Shown here in pieces: positions 1 through 7,089 of a DNA stretch of 64,000 nt. Position 1 is the stretch's first letter; each line of letters opens with the position of its first letter. Under the pieces are notes generated by a model that searched no databases, was not told the DNA's origin, and worked only from the letters and a program-made list of their open reading frames with translations. The stretch covers positions 3,658,001-3,722,000 of the forward strand of contig AP024629.1 of assembly GCA_019670725.1 (NCBI GenBank). Direction: 5' to 3'. The translations under genes were made by a program, and so were the position numbers. Source of the DNA: Alphaproteobacteria bacterium SO-S41 (GTDB lineage: Bacteria > Pseudomonadota > Alphaproteobacteria > Micropepsales > Micropepsaceae).

Positions 1-83
1 GGCTTGGCGCGTACTTCCTCGATGAGGGCGGCACGGGCGCCTGCGACGTCGCCCGCCTTAATCAGATCATCTGGCGACGGCAT
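1..83 (-). CDS. tagJ: TagJ/ImpE-family T6SS accessory protein (N-terminus only)
   Basis: Only the first 27 codons are present; the gene runs off the left edge. The start is the ATG at 83-81. The reading begins MPSPDDLIKAGDVAGARAAL and continues into an IEEVRAK-like helix. That matches the start of ImpE/TagJ proteins, which open with a short helix pair of the form 'LL-AGDL-GAL--L--EVR'. In the family TagJ binds the N-terminus of the sheath protein TssB and is associated with sheath disassembly. It lies 18 bp after the first hcp gene on the same strand, as in other loci with the tssA-B-C-hcp-tagJ order. The identification rests on a short stretch plus context. Confidence 0.72.
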   Translation of the reverse strand, partial: MPSPDDLIKAGDVAGARAALIEEVRAK

Positions 84-101
84 GGAGCCTCCGGTTGGCT
101 G

Positions 102-575
102 TCAGGTATTGGTCGAAATGTCGTGCTGGTATTTCACTTCGCCCTTCAGCGTGCCCAGCGCGGACTGTTCCTTGTAGGTCCATTCGATCTTCTGGAACGT
201 CAGGACAAGGGTTTCCACCGGCGTGATCGAGTCGGTATCGTTCGCCTTGGTGTTCAGCGAGCGGATGCGGACCTTCTTCATCTCGACGAAGAAATAGCCC
301 AATTGCTGGCCGCCCGCCTTGCGGACGGTGAGCTTGGCGGAATCGAACGTGAAGTTCCGCGCACATTTCTCGAGCAGGACGGGCGAGGCCTTGTCGAGCG
401 CCTTGATGATCGTCAGGTCGGTCAACTGAACCTGGCCGACGCGCTGGCGGGTCGCCGCGTCAAGCGGGTTGGCCATGCCGTACGACCAACCCTTGACCTC
501 GATGTGGTCGGGGAAGTCCTTATCCTCGGACTCCCCCCTGATGCCCTCGATCTTGAGCAGGAAATCACTCGCCAT
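102..575 (-). CDS. hcp: Hcp, T6SS inner-tube protein (copy 1)
   Basis: A 157-residue Hcp/TssD protein. Hexameric rings of Hcp stack to form the tube that is driven out of the cell by sheath contraction, and they also carry small effectors. The start MASDFLLKIEGIRGES is the usual first beta-strand of the family. The core 'DLTIIKALDKASPVLLEKC' and 'FEKIEWTY'-like C-terminal strand (here LTFQKIEWTY) are also typical, and the length is normal. It follows a second hcp gene by 36 bp and precedes tagJ. Unlike copy 2 it has no glycine-rich loops and carries a single cysteine near residue 92. It is the last or second-last gene of the tssA-B-C group visible here. Confidence 0.96.
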   Translation of the reverse strand: MASDFLLKIEGIRGESEDKDFPDHIEVKGWSYGMANPLDAATRQRVGQVQLTDLTIIKALDKASPVLLEKCARNFTFDSAKLTVRKAGGQQLGYFFVEMKKVRIRSLNTKANDTDSITPVETLVLTFQKIEWTYKEQSALGTLKGEVKYQHDISTNT

Positions 576-611
576 GGGCTGACCTGCGGCTCCGGATCGA
601 GATTACTAAAA

Positions 612-1088
612 TCAGGCGACGTTCTTCTTTACGTCCCAGGTCATCTTGACGGCGCCCTTCAGCGAACCATCGGGAGCCTGTTCCTTGTACTCGAACTTGA
701 TCTTCGCGTAGTTGAGCGAGACCTGTTCGGCCGGGAGGTCGTGGCCGCCGCCGCCCGACTGGAACGACGAGACGATCAGGTCTTCCAGCGTGATGACGTA
801 GAAGTCGTACTGTTCCTTGCCGGCCTTGCGGACAAAGAGCGTCGCCTTCTTGATATGCGTGCCGTCGGCGCAGCGCTGCGCGAGCGTGGTCGAGGCCTTG
901 CTGACGGTGGTCGTCACGTGCAGGTCCTGGAACGACGCCTTGCCGGTGCCGCCGCCGCCGCCCGAAGACGCCGAGCCGGGCTGGGTGATGCCCCACGAAA
1001 ACGACGAGACTTCGATCGTGCCAGCGTGCTTCGCGTCGATCGACTCGCCCTTAATACCGTCCAGCTCAAGCAGGTAATCGGATGCCAT
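612..1088 (-). CDS. hcp: Hcp, T6SS inner-tube protein (copy 2, Gly-rich loops)
   Basis: A 158-residue Hcp/TssD paralogue that starts MASDYLLELDGIKGES, very like copy 1, and ends in the same 'FEYKEQAPDGSLKG' hairpin region. It differs in having two glycine-rich loops: one at about residues 40-48 (SASSGGGGGTG) and one at about 111-118 (SFQSGGGGHD). It is the gene immediately after tssC, with a 68-bp gap. Its start is preceded at 8-nt spacing by a near-perfect Shine-Dalgarno sequence (GGAGGA at 1102-1097), consistent with the high output expected of a tube protein. Two Hcps in one operon may form mixed tubes or carry different cargo; that is inference. Confidence 0.96.
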   Translation of the reverse strand: MASDYLLELDGIKGESIDAKHAGTIEVSSFSWGITQPGSASSGGGGGTGKASFQDLHVTTTVSKASTTLAQRCADGTHIKKATLFVRKAGKEQYDFYVITLEDLIVSSFQSGGGGHDLPAEQVSLNYAKIKFEYKEQAPDGSLKGAVKMTWDVKKNVA

Positions 1089-1156
1089 TGCCTATGTCCT
1101 CCAAAATTGCTCCGCGATTCCCCGCGGCAGGCATGTGTTTTCCCAAGTCTTTGCGG

Positions 1157-2644
1157 CTATTCTTTGCCTTTAGGAAGGCGGGAAACCATCGAGATGCCGA
1201 TGTCCATGCCTTCCAGCTGGTAGTGCGGGACGAAGCGGAACTTGCCCTTGTAGTAGCCGGGGTTCTCTTCATCCGCGACGACTTCGATCGAGGCTTCGCG
1301 TAGCGGCTGCTGCGCCTTGGTCGCCTCGCTCGAACTCTCAGGCTGCTGATCCACATATTGCTGGACCCAGGAATTGAGGTCCCGCTCCAGCGACGCACTA
1401 TCGGCGTAACGGCCGATCCAGTCGCGGACCATGCATTTCAGGTAATGGGCGAAACGACAGCTCGCGAAGAGATAGGGCAGCCGCGCCGCCAGATTGGCGT
1501 TGGCGGTGGCGCCAGGATCTTCGTAGCGCTTGGGCTTCTGGGTCGACTGCGCACCGATGAAGGCCGCCGCATTGGTGTTCTTGCGGTGGATCAGCGGCAG
1601 GAGACCGGCAGCCGACAGCTCTGCCTCGCGGCGGTCGCTGATCGCGACTTCCGTGGGGCATTTCATATCGACCGAACCATCATCGGTCGGGAAAGTCGCG
1701 AAGGGCAGGTTCTCAACGAGGCCGCCGGACTGCACGCCGCGGATGCGCGAGCACCAGCCATAGTCCTTGAAGGAGCGGTTGATGTTGAGCGCCATCGCAT
1801 AGGCCGCGTTGTTCCACGCGTATTTCGTGGTGTCGCCGCTGCCCGAATCTTCCTCGAACGCGAACTCATCGACCGGCTCGCTCTTGGCGCCGTAGGGACG
1901 GCGCGAGAGGAAGCGCGGCATGGCGAGCGCGACGTATTTGGAATCTTCCGAGTCGCGATAGGCGCGCCATTCGGCGTAGTCGATCGTGTCGAACAACTTG
2001 CCGAGATCGCGCGGATTGACGATCTGCTGCCAGTTGTCCATGCCCATGAGCGAGGGACCGGCGGCCGCCAGGAACGGCGAGTGCGACGCGGCGGCGATCT
2101 TGGAGAGGCCGGCGAGAATGTCGACATCCGGCGGGGTGTGGTCGAAGAAATAGTCGCCCATCAGCGCGCCATAGGGCTGGCCGCCGAGCTGGCCGTATTC
2201 GGCCTCGTAGATCTTCTTGAAGAGCGGGCTCTGATCCCAGGCCTGGCCCTTGTACTGCTTGAACATCTTACCAAGCTCGTCCTTGGTGATGTTCATGACC
2301 TTGATCTTGAGGTCCTTGCCGGTCTCGGAATTGCCGACGAGATAGTCGAGACCGCGCCACGCGGATTCCAGCTTCTGGAATTCCTTGTTGTGGATGATCT
2401 GGTTGATCTGATCCGTCAGCTTGCGGTCGAGTTCGGCCTTGAGCTGGTCGATCGTGGCAAAGACGTCATTGCCGACGACCTTCGAATTCTCCAGCGCCTG
2501 CTGCGCCAGGGTGCGAACCGCCGCTTCGACACGCTCTTTCGCGCGGTCGGTCTTCGGCTTGAATTCCTTCTGCAGCAGCGAGGCGAACTCGTCACCGCTG
2601 AATGCGGTGGCTGCCTGGCCTTCTTCGCGTTGTGCTTCAGACAT
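1157..2644 (-). CDS. tssC: TssC, large subunit of the T6SS contractile sheath
   Basis: 495 residues, the normal length for TssC (VipB/ImpD). It interlocks with TssB to build the cytoplasmic sheath around the Hcp tube. Recognisable family landmarks are 'KLESAWRGLDYLV' (about 92-104), 'GDYFFDHTPPDVDIL' (about 163-177), the 'SRRPYG' segment and 'FRFVPHYQLEGMDIGISMVS' close to the C-terminus. The ATG at 2644 is preceded by AGGGGA. It starts 17 bp after tssB, so the two subunits are almost certainly co-transcribed, as in nearly all T6SS loci. The first residues are acidic and disordered-looking. Confidence 0.98.
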   Translation of the reverse strand: MSEAQREEGQAATAFSGDEFASLLQKEFKPKTDRAKERVEAAVRTLAQQALENSKVVGNDVFATIDQLKAELDRKLTDQINQIIHNKEFQKLESAWRGLDYLVGNSETGKDLKIKVMNITKDELGKMFKQYKGQAWDQSPLFKKIYEAEYGQLGGQPYGALMGDYFFDHTPPDVDILAGLSKIAAASHSPFLAAAGPSLMGMDNWQQIVNPRDLGKLFDTIDYAEWRAYRDSEDSKYVALAMPRFLSRRPYGAKSEPVDEFAFEEDSGSGDTTKYAWNNAAYAMALNINRSFKDYGWCSRIRGVQSGGLVENLPFATFPTDDGSVDMKCPTEVAISDRREAELSAAGLLPLIHRKNTNAAAFIGAQSTQKPKRYEDPGATANANLAARLPYLFASCRFAHYLKCMVRDWIGRYADSASLERDLNSWVQQYVDQQPESSSEATKAQQPLREASIEVVADEENPGYYKGKFRFVPHYQLEGMDIGISMVSRLPKGKE

Positions 2645-2661
2645 GAATGGGTCCCCTGGCC

Positions 2662-3171
2662 TTAGGCTTTGGGCTCGGCGTCGGGCTTGGGCGCCGACGT
2701 GAGCGATTTCAGGAGTTCAGGATCGTTGAGGACCTTCTCGAGCAGGCCCTGCGCGCCGTCCTTGCCGTCCATGTAGGTCATGAGGTCGGAGAGTTCATTG
2801 CGCGCGTCGAGCAGCTTCTTGAGCGCCGGCACCATTTCGGCGATGCGGCCGGGCGAGAAGTCCTTCATCGACTTGAAGGTCAGATCAACGCCGAGCTTGC
2901 CGTCGCCGGTCAACGTGTTGTCGACGACGAAGGCGGCGCGCGGCGCGATCGCCTTCATGCGGTCTTCGAAGTTGTCGATGTCGAATTCGAGGAAGTCGCG
3001 CTCCGCCAGTTCCTTCTTGGCGACTTCCGACTTGCCCGACAGATCCGACATGACGCCCGTGATGAACGGGAGCTCGATCTTCTCGCGCGAGCCGTAGGTT
3101 TCGACCTCGTATTCGATATGCACCCGGGGAGGGCGGTTGTCCTTAATGAAGCGCGCGCCGCTCTTGGCCAT
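2662..3171 (-). CDS. tssB: TssB, small subunit of the T6SS contractile sheath
   Basis: 169 residues from the ATG at 3171, the standard TssB (VipA/ImpB) size. A longer in-frame reading exists upstream, but the family begins at MAKSGARFIKDNRPPRVHIEYEV, and GGGAG lies about 8 nt before this ATG. Typical features are 'VHIEYEVETYGS', 'LPFITGVMSDLSG' (the TssC-interaction region) and 'RDFLEFDIDNFEDRM'. The C-terminal part has the 'LKKLLDARNELSDLMTYMDGK' helix shared by class members. The 147-bp gap before it, after tssA, contains a possible sigma-54 promoter, so tssB may head its own transcript. Confidence 0.97.
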   Translation of the reverse strand: MAKSGARFIKDNRPPRVHIEYEVETYGSREKIELPFITGVMSDLSGKSEVAKKELAERDFLEFDIDNFEDRMKAIAPRAAFVVDNTLTGDGKLGVDLTFKSMKDFSPGRIAEMVPALKKLLDARNELSDLMTYMDGKDGAQGLLEKVLNDPELLKSLTSAPKPDAEPKA

Positions 3172-3259
3172 CTGAAACTCCCTGATAGAGAACGGGCGGG
3201 CGGATCGCGCACCGCCCGGCCAGAATTCGGCGGACAGGATCGCGCGGCTTGACCAAAGC

Positions 3260-3275
3260 TGCAAGCGCCGCACCT
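3260..3275 (-). promoter_or_regulatory. Possible sigma-54 (-24/-12) promoter upstream of tssB
   Basis: Read on the minus strand from 3275 to 3260, the sequence is AGGTGCGGCGCTTGCA. It has the invariant GG, ten bases, then GC, and a full TTGCA -12 element. The -24 element matches TGGCACG only in part (GG, C and G). A start about 12 bases further on would leave a 5' leader of roughly 75-80 nt before tssB. Many T6SS loci are sigma-54 dependent. No bacterial enhancer-binding protein gene is visible in the window. GG-N10-GC occurs by chance in GC-rich DNA, so this is only a candidate. Confidence 0.4.
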
Positions 3276-3318
3276 GCGACAGAAACGCCGCCTAATGTGA
3301 ATTTACCAAGCCAAGCGC

Positions 3319-4377
3319 CTATTCGCTGGGCGTTTCCTCATAACCGGAGCTCTCACCGCTGCCGTCGCGGTTGTGGTCGAGCACGCGATTGGCCTCGTCG
3401 AGGCCCATCGGGGCCAGGTTTTGCATGATCTGAAGAAAATCCATGCCCGCCAGACGTTTCACCCGGTCGATGAGCAGCGGAACCGGGCTGGAGGGTTCGG
3501 TCGCCTTGAAGAAGGCCTGGACGGCCTCGAGCTGGGCGATCGCCTGCTGGCGGCTGCCGATGGGGCCGCTGAACGCGCGCACCGGGCCGCTGTCGTAGCC
3601 GCCGCCGGCGTCGTCCGCCGGGACGTCGGCCGCGGGCGCCGCCGCCGGGTCCTTCTTCTGAATGACCGCGTCCGCAAACTCCTTGATCCGCTTCAGCATT
3701 GCGTCGAGCGGCTGGAGATCGGGCTCCTGGCTGGACACCTGCGCCGCGAAGGCGGCCACCACGCGCGCCGAGGAGTCGAGCATGGAGCCCAGCAGGTCCG
3801 AAAACGTCCGCCACTCCTCGACATCGGTCGCATCGATCGCCCGCCGGATCGCCTCGGCCGTCTGCGCCAGGAGCTGCGGCGCCTTGATGGTCGCGTCGGC
3901 CGCGCCGGCGATGTCCTTGAAGGAGATGCGGCCCTTGCTCTTCAGGGGCGGCAGATAGAGGCGTTCGAGGTGTTTGACCGAACGGCCGATGATGGCGATC
4001 TGACGGCAGGCCTCGCGCCGCCCGCCGGCCGGGTCGGAGCCCTCGTCGAGCTGGGGATGGCAGGTCTCCCAGAAACGCTCGGTGATGCCTGCCATGACGT
4101 CGAGCAGACCCGCGCATCGCGGCAGATCGCCGCTGTAGAGGGAGAAGCAAAAGCCGTAGGAGGCGATCCAGAGGTCCTTCGCGCGCGCAAGCAGGGCGAC
4201 GGCTGTGTCCGCCGCCGGCCCGACCGCCGGGTCGTCGCCCGGCCGCTCCTTCTCCACGGCGCTTTCCAGTTCGCGGGAAATCCGCCGAAAATCGGGGTCG
4301 TAGCTGAGATCTGGGCCGGCCGGCTCCTCGTCCGAGACCGGTTGCAGCAGCGCCTCGACGTCCAGGCTCATGGTCAC
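3319..4377 (-). CDS. tssA: TssA, T6SS baseplate/sheath-capping protein (ImpA N-terminal family)
   Basis: 352 residues. The N-terminal part has the ImpA_N signature: an 'LLQPVSDEEPAGPDLSYDPDF' opening, 'DLWIASYGFCFSLYSGDLPRCAGLLDVMAG' and 'FWETCHPQLDEGSDP' at about 100-115. The C-terminus has the short 'SSPVPLLIDRVKRLAGMDFLQIM' domain found in small TssA proteins. TssA contacts the baseplate and helps start tail-tube polymerisation. The central linker (about 240-262) is rich in Ala and Asp. The start may be at 4377 (MTMSLD) or two codons later at 4371 (MSLD); both are ATG. It is transcribed away from vgrG across a 150-bp divergent region and precedes tssB. Confidence 0.95.
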   Translation of the reverse strand: MTMSLDVEALLQPVSDEEPAGPDLSYDPDFRRISRELESAVEKERPGDDPAVGPAADTAVALLARAKDLWIASYGFCFSLYSGDLPRCAGLLDVMAGITERFWETCHPQLDEGSDPAGGRREACRQIAIIGRSVKHLERLYLPPLKSKGRISFKDIAGAADATIKAPQLLAQTAEAIRRAIDATDVEEWRTFSDLLGSMLDSSARVVAAFAAQVSSQEPDLQPLDAMLKRIKEFADAVIQKKDPAAAPAADVPADDAGGGYDSGPVRAFSGPIGSRQQAIAQLEAVQAFFKATEPSSPVPLLIDRVKRLAGMDFLQIMQNLAPMGLDEANRVLDHNRDGSGESSGYEETPSE

Positions 4378-4458
4378 AGTCCTCCCCCGCCGCCCGAGAG
4401 GCCGCGCGCGGGGATTCGACCATGCGCGGACGGCGGCTTCAAGGGGAAGCCCGGAGCA

Positions 4459-4477
4459 TGGTGCATGTGAAGCGCCT
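4459..4477. promoter_or_regulatory. Overlapping back-to-back GG-N10-GC elements between tssA and vgrG
   Basis: In the 150-bp divergent gap, the plus strand reads TGGTGCATGTGAAGCG (4459-4474), with GG, ten bases, GC. The minus strand reads AGGCGCTTCACATGCA (4477-4462), again GG, ten bases, GC, ending TGCA. They could be overlapping sigma-54-type promoters for vgrG (leader about 45 nt) and tssA (leader about 75 nt). The match to the full consensus is only partial on both strands. The GC-rich background makes chance matches likely. Confidence 0.28.
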
Positions 4478-4527
4478 TTATGTTTCCATAGTCGAAGCGC
4501 CGTCTATGCGCGGGAGATCCTTTTTCA

Positions 4528-6459
4528 ATGTCGCAGACCCAAGACACCCGTTCCGCCCGGCTGACCACGCCCCTCGGCGGCGATGTCCTCGTCTTCCGTT
4601 CGATGACCGCCTATGAGCGGATCAGCCAGGCGTTCGAATTCCGCATCGTCGCCTTGACCGAAGAGGCGCTCGACAGACCGGCGGACCTGCTCGGCCAGGT
4701 GTGCGCCGTCGCCTATCACGGCAATGACGGGCCGATCCGCCATTTCCACGGCACCTGCGCGCAGGTCACCTTCGTCGGCACCGACACCGGCGGCGGCTTT
4801 CTCTATCAGCTCATCCTCCGGCCCGATTTCTGGTTCCTCTCGCGCAACCGCGACTACCGGGTGTTCCAGGACCTGTCCGTCGAGGAGATCATTTCCGAGG
4901 TGCTCAGCCGCAACGGCGTGACCAAGAAGGATCTCAATCTGGAGGCCGACTACCCCAAGCGCGAATACTGCGTGCAGTATGGGGAAAGCGACTTCGCCTT
5001 CCTGTCGCGCCTGATGGAGGAGGAAGGGATCTTCTACTTCTTCAAGCACGAGGCGAACGGCCACAAGCTGGTGATCGCGGACAGGTCATCGGTCCACGAC
5101 ACCGTGCCCGACTACGACACCGTGCCCTACTTTCCGCCGGGCAATACCGAGTCGCGGGAACGCGATCATCTCGACGAATGGTCGCTGCAGCATAATGTCG
5201 TGACCGCGAAGACCAAGTTCACCGGCTTCCATCTCGACGTCCCCACGCCGTTCGAGCACGTCGCGACCGGCGGCGGCGAGGGCGGCAGCGATAACGTCGA
5301 GATCCTCAACCACATCGACAATCATATTGCCGAGCATCCCAAGATGATGACGCTGTCGCAGCATCTCGCAGACGTCAGGCTGGATGCCGAGCGCGCGCTG
5401 CGCGTCGTCGCCACCGCGTCCGGCGATGCCATCGGCCTCGGAGCGGGCGCGAAGTTTACGCTGAGCGAGCATCCGATCGATGCCGACAATGCCGCGTATG
5501 TCATCGTCGAAGCGCGCCACCGGATTTCGAGCAATGCCTATCACTCAGGCGGCGGGGTGCATGGCGACGACCGGATCGACATCCTGGCGATCCCCGCCGC
5601 GACGACCTTCCGCAAGATGCAGGAGACCCCGCGGCCGCGCATTGTGGGCAGTCAGACTGCGCTGGTGACCGGGTCGGCCGGCGAGGAAATCGAGACCGAC
5701 AAATACGGCCGCGTCCGCGTGCTGTTCCATTGGGACACCCATGACCGCGGCCGCCGGCCGAGTTCGTGCTGGGTGCGCGTCGCGCAGATCATGGCGGGCA
5801 AGCAATGGGGCGCGGTGTTCACGCCGCGGATCGGGCAGGAGGTGCTGGTCGATTTCATCGGCGGCGATCCCGACCGGCCGATCATCACCGGCGTCGTCTA
5901 CAACGCCGAGCAGATGCCGCCCTATGAATTGCCCACGGAGAAGACCAAGTCGACGATGAAGACCGATTCATCGAAAGGCAGCGGCGGCTTCAACGAGCTT
6001 CGCTTCGAGGACAAGAAGGGCAAAGAAGAGCTCTACATGCATGCCCAGAAGGACATGAATATCATGGTCCTCAACAACCTCGACACGCAGGTGAAGAACG
6101 ACGAGACGCGGACGGTTTCGAACAACCGCACCACGGTGATCGACAAGGGTGACGAGAAGCTGACCCTCAAGATGGGTAATCGCGAAGAAGTCATCGAGAT
6201 GGGCAATGACAGCCTGAAGCTGAAGCTGGGCAACCAGACGACCAAGCTCGATCTCGGCAAGCAGGAAACCGAGGCGATGCAGTCGATCGAATTCAAGGTC
6301 GGCCAGAGCTCGATCAAGATCGACCAGACGGGCGTGACCATCAAGGGCATGATGATCAAGATCGACGGCACCATCTTCACCGAAGTGAAGGGCCTCATGA
6401 CGAAGGTCGAAGCCAGCGCGATCCTGATCGCGAAGGGCGGCCTCGTGATGATCAACTAG
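4528..6459 (+). CDS. vgrG: VgrG (TssI), T6SS spike protein
   Basis: 643 residues. Trimeric VgrG forms the spike at the tip of the Hcp tube and carries effectors. The N-terminal gp27-like region (to about residue 380) contains 'FRIVALTEEALDRPADLLGQ', 'YCVQYGESDFAFLSRLMEEEGIFYFF'. A gp5-type OB fold spans about 390-470 ('GRVRVLFHWDTHDRG', 'SCWVRVAQIMAGKQWGAVF', 'PRIGQEVLVDFIGGDPDRP'). A repetitive beta-helix needle follows to the C-terminus. There is no extra effector domain beyond the needle and no PAAR gene nearby. The ATG at 4528 has GGGAG about 12 nt upstream. It heads a plus-strand group of three genes. Confidence 0.98.
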   Translation: MSQTQDTRSARLTTPLGGDVLVFRSMTAYERISQAFEFRIVALTEEALDRPADLLGQVCAVAYHGNDGPIRHFHGTCAQVTFVGTDTGGGFLYQLILRPDFWFLSRNRDYRVFQDLSVEEIISEVLSRNGVTKKDLNLEADYPKREYCVQYGESDFAFLSRLMEEEGIFYFFKHEANGHKLVIADRSSVHDTVPDYDTVPYFPPGNTESRERDHLDEWSLQHNVVTAKTKFTGFHLDVPTPFEHVATGGGEGGSDNVEILNHIDNHIAEHPKMMTLSQHLADVRLDAERALRVVATASGDAIGLGAGAKFTLSEHPIDADNAAYVIVEARHRISSNAYHSGGGVHGDDRIDILAIPAATTFRKMQETPRPRIVGSQTALVTGSAGEEIETDKYGRVRVLFHWDTHDRGRRPSSCWVRVAQIMAGKQWGAVFTPRIGQEVLVDFIGGDPDRPIITGVVYNAEQMPPYELPTEKTKSTMKTDSSKGSGGFNELRFEDKKGKEELYMHAQKDMNIMVLNNLDTQVKNDETRTVSNNRTTVIDKGDEKLTLKMGNREEVIEMGNDSLKLKLGNQTTKLDLGKQETEAMQSIEFKVGQSSIKIDQTGVTIKGMMIKIDGTIFTEVKGLMTKVEASAILIAKGGLVMIN

Positions 6460-6469
6460 GGATATCGGG

Positions 6470-7042
6470 ATGTTGTGGGATGCCGTCAGTTGGTCGTTCG
6501 CCGACCAGATCGCCAGCCTGTTCGAGTTGAGCGAGCCAAGCGCCGCGCTGCTCGCCGGCGACACGACGCCGGAAGCGTTCTTCGCCACGCTGCGCAAGAC
6601 AGGGGCGCTGAACGATGCCGTGTCGTTTCTCGCGCTCGCGCTGCCGCGGCGCGCGGCGATCGCCTGGGGACGCGACTGCATCGCCCATACGGTGCGGCAG
6701 GCCAAGCTGAGCCGGGAGGATATCGTCGCCTCCGCCGCCGTCTCGGCCTGGCTGGACGATCCCAGCGACGAGCGCCGCTGGACCGCGCATGACGCCGCCG
6801 GCGCGGCCGGATTTGCCTCGCCCGAAGCGTTGCTCGCCATGGCGGTCTTCGTCTCGGGCGGGTCGATTAGCCCGCCGGGAACGCCGACCCCCGTGCCGGC
6901 GGCCCCGGAACTGACCGGACGCCTCGCCGGCGGCGCGGTCCTGCTGGCCGCCGTGCGCGTCCCGCCGCAACTGATCGCCGATGCCAAGTCGGCCTTTCTC
7001 GACCGGGGCGTGGAATACGCGACGGGCGCCGCCCAGCCTTGA
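6470..7042 (+). CDS. Uncharacterised T6SS-associated protein
   Basis: 190 residues, 10 bp after vgrG. I do not recognise a function. From memory it resembles a small uncharacterised family (possibly DUF6931) annotated beside T6SS genes, but I am not sure of that. It has no signal peptide or obvious membrane span. The N-terminal two thirds look helical ('SFLALALPRRAAIAWGRDCI', 'AKLSREDIVASAAVSAWLDDPSDERRW'). A short Pro-rich stretch follows (about 140-150), then a C-terminal segment with 'PPQLIADAKSAFLDRG'. The position between the spike gene and the FHA gene suggests a cytoplasmic accessory role such as spike loading or regulation; that is inference only. Confidence 0.8.
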   Translation: MLWDAVSWSFADQIASLFELSEPSAALLAGDTTPEAFFATLRKTGALNDAVSFLALALPRRAAIAWGRDCIAHTVRQAKLSREDIVASAAVSAWLDDPSDERRWTAHDAAGAAGFASPEALLAMAVFVSGGSISPPGTPTPVPAAPELTGRLAGGAVLLAAVRVPPQLIADAKSAFLDRGVEYATGAAQP

Positions 7043-7089
7043 GCGAAGGTGCTTGATCGCGGCCGTCCTGCAGACGATATGTTCCCACC

